Shown here: in pieces, positions 1 through 5,117 of the stretch
Numbering within the stretch: position 1 is the first letter of the stretch
Layout of the letters: each line of letters starts with the position of its first letter
Origin: Flavipsychrobacter sp964461535
GTDB lineage: Bacteria > Bacteroidota > Bacteroidia > Chitinophagales > Chitinophagaceae
Direction of reading: 5' to 3'
Assembly: GCA_964461535.1 (NCBI GenBank)
Contig: CAYWUY010000125.1
Coordinates: 1-5,986 of the forward strand
DNA: 5,986 bases
Notes under the pieces: model-generated
What the model was told of the DNA's origin: nothing
Seen by the model: the letters and a program-made list of their open reading frames with translations, nothing else
Databases searched by the model: none
Made by a program: the position numbers and the translations under genes

Positions 1-1066
1 AATTCATTGTAGGATAGTCGGTATATCCTTTTGCATCAGCTGTGTAGAAGGTAGCTTGGTCAGGTGCAGCTAGCTCAGCACCTTTTTGCATACGTTCTAC
101 CAAATCGGGGTTGGCTATATAAGAGCTACCAAAAGATACTAATTCTGTACGGCCTGCGCTGATATCACTTTCTGCACGCTCGGCTGTATAACCGCCATTT
201 AGTATAAATGTTCCACCAAATGTAGTGTGTAGTTCGTCTACCAACTCTGGTGTCATGGCAAAGGTTAGGAAATGGATGTAAACTAGACCAATTTCTTTAA
301 GACCTTTTACTAGCATGCGATACTGTTCAGCCTCCTGAGCATCTGCTGCCATACCATTAAACGGATTGAACGGAGACACACGAATACCTACTTTATCTTT
401 ACCTATAGCTGCAACAATAGCTGCAGCCAGCTCTAGCACAAAGCGATTACGGTTTTCAAGACTACCACCATAGGCATCGGTACGTTGATTGCTAGACGGG
501 CTAAGGAACTGCATAGGCAGATAACCATTAGCTGCATGTATTTCTACACCATCAAATCCCGCCTCTACAGCTAGCTTAGCACTATGCACATATTCTGCTA
601 TAAGAGCAGGTATTTCTGCCGTAGGTATTTCTTCAGGTGTAGGGTGTGGCTGCATGCCGTTAGTATCTGTCCACATATCGCCAGCAAGGGCTATAGCCGA
701 TGGAGCTACTATTTTAGCACCGGCAGCTAAGTTTGCCGGATGACCTACACGACCTGTGTGCATTATTTGCATAAATATCTTTCCACCTTCTGCATGTACT
801 GCATCGGTAGTAAGTTTCCAGTCGTTAGCATGCTGTTGGGTAAACATACCCGGAATGCGAGAATAACCCAATCCGTTAGGAGAAGGAGATACACCCTCGG
901 TAATAATAAGACCCGCACTAGCCCGCTGGCGGTAATACTCAGCTATGAGGCTATTAGGTGTATTGCCAATAGCACGGCTACGAGTCATAGGTGCCATTAT
1001 TACGCGATTCTTCAATTCAATATGGCCCAATTTATATGAGCTAAAAAGTATTTTATGCTGTTCCAT
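1..1066 (-). CDS. Old Yellow Enzyme family alkene reductase (NemA-like), 3' end cut by window edge
   Basis: FMN-dependent, NAD(P)H-using cytosolic reductase of activated C=C bonds (enones, maleimides, nitro-compounds). The reading frame runs from the ATG at 1066 to the window edge with no stop and gives 355 residues. Visible hallmarks are MAPMTRSRA (24-32, flavin-contacting Thr28), MHTGRVGHPANL (102-113), EIHAANGYL (175-183, with substrate-binding His177/Asn180 and Tyr182), QRTDAYGGSLENR (194-206), the FMN-binding Arg229 in GIRVSP, FGSSYIANPDLVER (312-325) and GYTDYP (347-352). The last motif sits at the very C-terminus of NemA-type proteins, so only a few residues are missing. One oddity is that the usual FGR, whose Arg contacts the FMN phosphate, is FGS here (Ser314). 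The loop after YIHF is also shorter than in relatives that read YIHLVDHSSMGAPE. The upstream spacer holds several dyads that could be operators. The family call is secure; the physiological substrate is unknown. Confidence 0.95.
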   Translation of the reverse strand, partial: MEQHKILFSSYKLGHIELKNRVIMAPMTRSRAIGNTPNSLIAEYYRQRASAGLIITEGVSPSPNGLGYSRIPGMFTQQHANDWKLTTDAVHAEGGKIFMQIMHTGRVGHPANLAAGAKIVAPSAIALAGDMWTDTNGMQPHPTPEEIPTAEIPALIAEYVHSAKLAVEAGFDGVEIHAANGYLPMQFLSPSSNQRTDAYGGSLENRNRFVLELAAAIVAAIGKDKVGIRVSPFNPFNGMAADAQEAEQYRMLVKGLKEIGLVYIHFLTFAMTPELVDELHTTFGGTFILNGGYTAERAESDISAGRTELVSFGSSYIANPDLVERMQKGAELAAPDQATFYTADAKGYTDYPTMN

Positions 1067-1252
1067 TATGTAATGAATTTTTTAAGCACTTGTTTAAATG
1101 CAGTGCAATATTAGAATTAATATGTAGGTACATGTATTTAGTGTTTTGATAGGCTAATAAGTAAAATATATATAGCCCATTATTGTAGTACTAAGTAGTG
1201 TGTAGAGATATAGCAATTGCTAGAATAGACTGAATAGTATAACGAACTAGGA
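1067..1252. other. Intergenic spacer with clustered short dyads upstream of the alkene reductase
   Basis: No credible gene lies here. The spacer contains four dyads: GCACT/AGTGC with an 11-nt loop (1086-1106), ATATTA-GAAT-TAATAT (1108-1123), the palindrome TACATGTA (1129-1136) and the 12-bp perfect palindrome TAGCAATTGCTA (1211-1222). The first three lie within about 70 bp of the reductase ATG, where a promoter and operator would be expected. The last is about 30 bp past the darcynin-like stop but has no T-tract, so it is not a convincing terminator. I found no full match to the Bacteroidota promoter pattern (TTG, then TAnnTTTG). A regulatory role is inferred from position only, and short dyads are common in AT-rich DNA. 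Confidence 0.35.
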
Positions 1253-1612
1253 TTATGCAGCAACTTCTTGCTTTTCTGAATAATTTTCAAACTCTTTAAA
1301 TCCATTTTCGCGAAACGGTATAATATCAATAATATGAAAGTAAGGTGTGGTGTATACTGGTGTATCTCTTAGCAGTTCTATAAAATATCTGTATTCATTG
1401 TGATTCTCCGCTTCTACCAACATCATATCTGATACTCGGCCATGATAGTATTCTGCATCAAACAAGCGGATTTTTATGCGTGTTCCAAAGTATTGGAATA
1501 TAGGCTGTAAGGTGTGTTCAAAAAAATCATTTCGCTGTTGGCGACTTAATGAAAGCCAGGCTGGGGTGGCGTTGAGCAGAAATATGGCAGAAAATCTGTT
1601 ATCGTTCATCAT
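1253..1612 (-). CDS. Darcynin-like small protein (function unknown)
   Basis: This 119-residue soluble protein has no signal peptide or membrane segment. It resembles the darcynin family of roughly 100-120-residue proteins, as I remember that family. The supporting stretches are FLLNATPAWLSLSRQQRNDF (11-30), IRLFDAEYYHGRVSDMMLVE (48-67), the YFIELLRDTPVY segment (76-87) and FHIIDIIPFRENGFKEFE (92-109). The alternation of strands and helices suggests a small alpha/beta, ferredoxin-like fold, which is an inference. Two ATG codons stand in tandem (1612 and 1609); either could be the start, and no Shine-Dalgarno sequence separates them. The gene is divergent from the glycosyltransferase and lies 186 bp upstream of the alkene reductase on the same strand, so shared transcription is possible but not evident. 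No biochemical role is established for the family that I know of. Reality of the gene is likely; the family name is moderately sure. Confidence 0.75.
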   Translation of the reverse strand: MMNDNRFSAIFLLNATPAWLSLSRQQRNDFFEHTLQPIFQYFGTRIKIRLFDAEYYHGRVSDMMLVEAENHNEYRYFIELLRDTPVYTTPYFHIIDIIPFRENGFKEFENYSEKQEVAA

Positions 1613-1661
1613 GTTTTTTTTACAAAGATGGACGCAAGTAATAATAGCACTTGTATACCAT

Positions 1662-1690
1662 TCGGTAAAAAGTAACTATAAGTCGGTAAA
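1662..1690. repeat. Direct repeat TCGGTAAA x2 in the divergent spacer
   Basis: TCGGTAAA occurs at 1662-1669 and again at 1683-1690, 21 bp start to start, or two turns of the helix. It lies in the 113-bp spacer between the divergently transcribed darcynin-like and glycosyltransferase genes. Same-face spacing of a direct repeat in a divergent promoter region is a typical arrangement for a regulator binding site, but an 8-bp repeat could be chance. Confidence 0.3.
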
Positions 1691-1725
1691 CATTCAATTG
1701 CTAAGCGGTATCTTTATAGTTCTAT

Positions 1726-2613
1726 ATGCAGCAGCGGGCACACATTATTTTTTTATGTTTCGGAAAAGAACAGTTCTTTTACGAATGTCTGTTGGCATTG
1801 CTATCTATCAGCAGGCATCATAGTGGCCCCGAATATACTTTTGAAATAGATATCTATACCGATAAGCCGGACTGGTTTTTAAACTACAAGTGTGGCACAC
1901 TACCTATAAACATACATACACTATATACTGCTACCCTAAATAAATGGAAAGGTAGCATAGGCTATATATACCGCACTAAAAGCGAACTATTGCTACACAT
2001 AGCCAGCACCTATAGCGGTAGTATATTGTATATGGATACTGATGTCGTTGTTTCTTATCCGCTAGACAAGTTGTTTAGTGCTGTAGAACAAGGCCATATA
2101 TACATGCACCAGAAAGAAGGACGACCTATAGATAAAAGCAGCCCTATACTGCGCAAGCTGCATAAGCTGTTTAGCAAAAATGGTCTTGTAAATAGTAAAG
2201 GTGAACCACTAACCCAGCTCACTACCTGGAACTCAGGAGTGGTGGGTATACACACACGCTACAAACCGTTGCTTGAGCAGTCGCTGGCATTTATAGATAC
2301 TTATTATCCGGCAGACACTAGTATACGCACCATAGAGCAGGTAGCTCTATCGCACTGCATAGGGCAAGACCAGACCATACATAGCGCCCTGCCGTGGGTA
2401 CAGCACTACTGGAATTTAACTGAAGTATGGCAGCTAGTAAAGTATATAACAGAAACCTATAAAGATGCTAACTGGGAGCAGTGGGTAGAACTTGCTGCCA
2501 ACATACAGCCTTACGCCTTACTGCTAGATAAGGTAAGGTATGGCTACAATAGAACTCCTGCACAACTATTACAGGCCAAACCATGGCAACCTGATGTGGA
2601 CAAGCTTTTTTAA
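1726..2613 (+). CDS. GT-A fold glycosyltransferase (GT8-like), acceptor unknown
   Basis: This 295-residue cytoplasmic enzyme probably transfers a sugar from a nucleotide-sugar donor. The N-terminus IIFLCFG (7-13) fits the first strand of a Rossmann-like GT-A domain. YMDTDVVV (102-109) carries the DxD motif that holds the metal and donor diphosphate. TTWNSGVVGI (166-175) is the usual acceptor-side motif of GT8-like enzymes, followed by EQVALS (204-209). No transmembrane segment or signal peptide is seen. The start is forced: an in-frame TAG at 1717-1719 precedes the ATG, and the next Met falls at about residue 103. Ile is coded by ATA in 18 of 22 cases. The gene converges on the epimerase-aminotransferase fusion with 13 bp between the coding ends, so the two share a locus but not a transcript. 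That makes it a candidate user of the fusion's product, though the sequence does not show its donor. It is unlike the GT4-type lipid transferase SqdX. Confidence 0.82.
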   Translation: MQQRAHIIFLCFGKEQFFYECLLALLSISRHHSGPEYTFEIDIYTDKPDWFLNYKCGTLPINIHTLYTATLNKWKGSIGYIYRTKSELLLHIASTYSGSILYMDTDVVVSYPLDKLFSAVEQGHIYMHQKEGRPIDKSSPILRKLHKLFSKNGLVNSKGEPLTQLTTWNSGVVGIHTRYKPLLEQSLAFIDTYYPADTSIRTIEQVALSHCIGQDQTIHSALPWVQHYWNLTEVWQLVKYITETYKDANWEQWVELAANIQPYALLLDKVRYGYNRTPAQLLQAKPWQPDVDKLF

Positions 2614-2626
2614 GCGAAGCTATTGT

Positions 2627-5056
2627 TTAGGCAAGTACATATAGGCTACTTAAATACTTATCTATTTCTTGCACCACCAGCTTTATTCTATCAGTAGACT
2701 CATAATAGGGAAAACCCAACCTGAGTATATGATGTTCTTGACCATCTAGCATATGATGTTTAATACATTTTACATGTATCAACTCGTCGTTCAGATATTG
2801 GTAGAGTGGGTAAATATCTATATTGCTGATGCTTAAGCTTAGCACCGGGCTATCTACAGGGCTAAACACTTTATATACTATCTGGTGCTTATCAAGCACG
2901 GGTAATAAATGTTGTACGCCTACTTTTTGCAGTGCGCAGCTACGCTGCCATATGGTAGCACAGTTTATAGAGCTATGCAGCTTCAGCGCCTCTAGTATCT
3001 CGGCATATATATAAAAGTCTTGTCCGCCATGCGATTTAAAAGAGCCTATATGGGTAGGCACTGTAGCCGTATGTTGGTCCCAGAAAATGCCACCTAGCCA
3101 TGCTGCACACCTAGGTTTTATAAACATAATGCCCCCGCCATGCGGACCATGTAGCCACTTGTGTGTACTAGCCACCATAATATCGGCATCGCAGTTGGGC
3201 AACCTGTGTATAGCTAGCGCCTGGGCTACATCTACTATTATAGTGCAGTTGGGTACGTTTGTCCTTATAGTGCTACACCATAGGTCTACCGGAGCTTGCT
3301 GTGCAGTATCAAAGTATACACTAGAGTAAAAAGCAACATGAGGCTGTATGTCTAAGAGTTGGGTCTGCAATAGCTTTGCATCTTGCCATACACTGTCAGG
3401 AAGTACGTATACCTCATACTCGGGAAGATTTTTAAAACAACCTATGCCGCCAGAGTGCTCGTGAGCAGTAGTAACTATTTTAAATGGTGGACTAGCCTTA
3501 GCATACAGCTTACGCAAAATATTAAGGCTTAGCAAGTTCATCAGTTGGGTAATACTGGGTGTTACCACTACTTCATACCCTTGCATAGGCCATATGCGCT
3601 GTATAAGGTGTTGTACGTCCAAGAGTTTTTTATCAGCCTGCTGATATATACCTAGCGGAAATGCTTGTATCTGAAAATGGGTATCTAGCAACTGGCGGGC
3701 CTCCTTAACCGGTAAAGAAAGTGTACCCAATGTACCGGGATTAAGATTAATGCCCCTGGACGGGAAATAAGTGCGTCTGAATGTTTCCCAGAGCTCGGGC
3801 GGTGCATCAGGAGTCAGTAGTGTATGGTCTATTAGCTTAGGCTCTCCGGTATGCTTCCATTTTATTTGTGGCTTAAACGCTGCGGGTAGTATGCGGTGCT
3901 TATACTGCTCTAGCACTTGCAGGGTTTCGTTAACCACAGTTGCCAAGCAAGATTTATCTAAAAACCTATCTATAAACGAGGTAGCAATATCGTATTCTTT
4001 TTTTACCTGCTCGCCCTCCCCTCTTGGGTTGTAGCTGCGATCTATAGCTATTTGTATTCCTCGGTCGGCTGCTAAAGTTTGTATTTCATAGGCCAGTTCA
4101 TTTATAGAATAGCTGCTATGGGTAACATGATTGATAACCCTATGCACGCCGGGCTGCGCCAAATCGGTGGTGAAGCGCGCCATAGAGGTAACCACATCTC
4201 TTAGTGGCATTAAGCCTGTGCGCTGCTGACCCGTACCAAATACCGTAAGCGGATGACCCATAACTGCCTGCGCCATAAAACGATTAACAACGGTTCCGAA
4301 ACATTCGTCATAGTCAAACCTGGTGAGGAGTCTATTGTCTCCCGCCATTTCGTCTGTTATTACCCCATATACGGTAGACTGCATAACATCTGTTATGCGC
4401 AGGTTCCACTGGCGGCAGGCCATTGCCACATAATTGGTATCGTTTATTTTAGATATATGGTATACATCGTCGGCCTCCTTAGGAAACGGCATGGGTTCTT
4501 CTGCCACACGGCCGTTATATTCAGGATAAAAGTGACCCTCTGGTATATCTATACCACCTTTAGAGTACTCGCCCATAGAGCCTAGCTTTATAATATGGGC
4601 ATCGGGCACATACTGCTTTACAGCCCATAACAGACGCATATTTCCCCCTTCATTATTCTTCAGGGTAAATAGTGCCTCTTCGGCACCCATCATAGAGTAA
4701 GATGCAGAGGGCTGCTGTGCCAGATGATATATAACCGAAGGTCGCTCTGTTTTAATAATATCTTCTAGCTTGGCCGACTGCACATCGGCATTCATGTAGT
4801 AAATATTATGCAGCCCGTAACGCTTATTGAACAGAGCTATGCGCTCAGTAGGTGTGCTAATGGGTATTATGCTATTGTAGCCCGATAGGGTGTGTATACA
4901 TCTTCTCCACTCAGTATCTAGTACTACTATTTTATAATTAGGGTGTTGTAGTGCAAGCTTCATTGTCAGTGGCCATCCTAAATAGCCATCTCCTCCCATT
5001 ACTAATATTGTTTCTTGCAAGGCGTGTGAATTTATGGTAGTGTAGTGTGCTGCCAA
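2627..5056 (-). CDS. Fusion: SQD1-like NAD-dependent nucleotide-sugar enzyme + class V PLP-dependent aminotransferase/desulfurase-fold enzyme
   Basis: Two complete enzymes in one 809-residue chain. Residues ~14-402 resemble UDP-sulfoquinovose synthase: GGDGYLGW (21-28, NAD-binding), QPSASYSM (115-122), KLGSMGEY (157-164), YHISK (199-203, catalytic Tyr199/Lys203), FGTVVNRF (253-260) and a C-terminal IKWKH like the end of SQD1. Ser160 replaces the catalytic Thr, and Pro116 stands where SQD1 has Arg. After a linker of about 20 residues, ~420-809 is a class V PLP enzyme: LNPGTLGTLS (438-447), TTAHEHSGG (529-537), IIVDVAQAL (606-614, Asp609 pairing with the PLP ring), STHKWLHGPHGGG (630-642, Schiff-base Lys633) and LRLGFPYYES (778-787, Arg779 for the substrate carboxylate). 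It is nearest in style to isopenicillin N epimerase-type members. No ATG fits: the start is TTG at 5056 or, matching the short N-terminus of SQD1, TTG at 5020. Sulfosugar synthesis is a hypothesis. Confidence 0.93.
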   Translation of the reverse strand: MAAHYTTINSHALQETILVMGGDGYLGWPLTMKLALQHPNYKIVVLDTEWRRCIHTLSGYNSIIPISTPTERIALFNKRYGLHNIYYMNADVQSAKLEDIIKTERPSVIYHLAQQPSASYSMMGAEEALFTLKNNEGGNMRLLWAVKQYVPDAHIIKLGSMGEYSKGGIDIPEGHFYPEYNGRVAEEPMPFPKEADDVYHISKINDTNYVAMACRQWNLRITDVMQSTVYGVITDEMAGDNRLLTRFDYDECFGTVVNRFMAQAVMGHPLTVFGTGQQRTGLMPLRDVVTSMARFTTDLAQPGVHRVINHVTHSSYSINELAYEIQTLAADRGIQIAIDRSYNPRGEGEQVKKEYDIATSFIDRFLDKSCLATVVNETLQVLEQYKHRILPAAFKPQIKWKHTGEPKLIDHTLLTPDAPPELWETFRRTYFPSRGINLNPGTLGTLSLPVKEARQLLDTHFQIQAFPLGIYQQADKKLLDVQHLIQRIWPMQGYEVVVTPSITQLMNLLSLNILRKLYAKASPPFKIVTTAHEHSGGIGCFKNLPEYEVYVLPDSVWQDAKLLQTQLLDIQPHVAFYSSVYFDTAQQAPVDLWCSTIRTNVPNCTIIVDVAQALAIHRLPNCDADIMVASTHKWLHGPHGGGIMFIKPRCAAWLGGIFWDQHTATVPTHIGSFKSHGGQDFYIYAEILEALKLHSSINCATIWQRSCALQKVGVQHLLPVLDKHQIVYKVFSPVDSPVLSLSISNIDIYPLYQYLNDELIHVKCIKHHMLDGQEHHILRLGFPYYESTDRIKLVVQEIDKYLSSLYVLA

Positions 5057-5117
5057 GTTACTAAAAAATATAAATTTTATTAACTGCTAAGGCCTTATTA
5101 TACACCCATTTAAGATA
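5057..5117. other. 61-bp spacer between oxyR and the fusion gene
   Basis: This short AT-rich gap separates two same-strand genes. It contains the palindrome TAAGGCCTTA (5088-5097) and an AT-rich run just before the TTG start. There is no GC-rich hairpin followed by a T-tract, so no intrinsic terminator is evident between oxyR and the fusion, and read-through is plausible. On the minus strand, TATATTTT near 5064-5071 resembles a Bacteroidota -7 box with one mismatch. I see no matching upstream TTG element, so I do not call a promoter. Confidence 0.4.

Noticed and set aside
740..1039. 99-codon plus-strand open frame
   Set aside because: It lies wholly opposite the alkene reductase, whose minus-strand frame matches a known family throughout; the product resembles nothing.
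1623..1630. CATCTTTG on the minus strand as a Bacteroidota -7 box for the darcynin-like gene
   Set aside because: One mismatch to TAnnTTTG and no TTG element at the expected distance upstream; it would also leave almost no leader before the ATG.
1709..1716. TATCTTTA as a -7 box for the glycosyltransferase
   Set aside because: One mismatch, no properly spaced -33 element, and only 9 bp before the ATG.
1476..1823. 115-codon plus-strand open frame overlapping the darcynin-like gene and the start of the glycosyltransferase
   Set aside because: It overlaps two better-supported genes in other frames and has no recognisable domain.
2055..2255. 66-codon minus-strand open frame
   Set aside because: Antisense shadow of the glycosyltransferase core, including its WNSGVVGI region.
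2603..2621. Possible bidirectional terminator between the convergent genes (GCTT-TTTT-AAGC and AGCTT/AAGCT pairings)
   Set aside because: The stems are only 4-5 bp, with no GC-rich core or proper T-tract, so they are too weak to call.
4253..4585. Plus-strand open frames opposite the fusion gene (this one and those at 2823, 3087 and 3771)
   Set aside because: All are antisense to conserved motifs of the SQD1-like and PLP domains and show no protein-family features.
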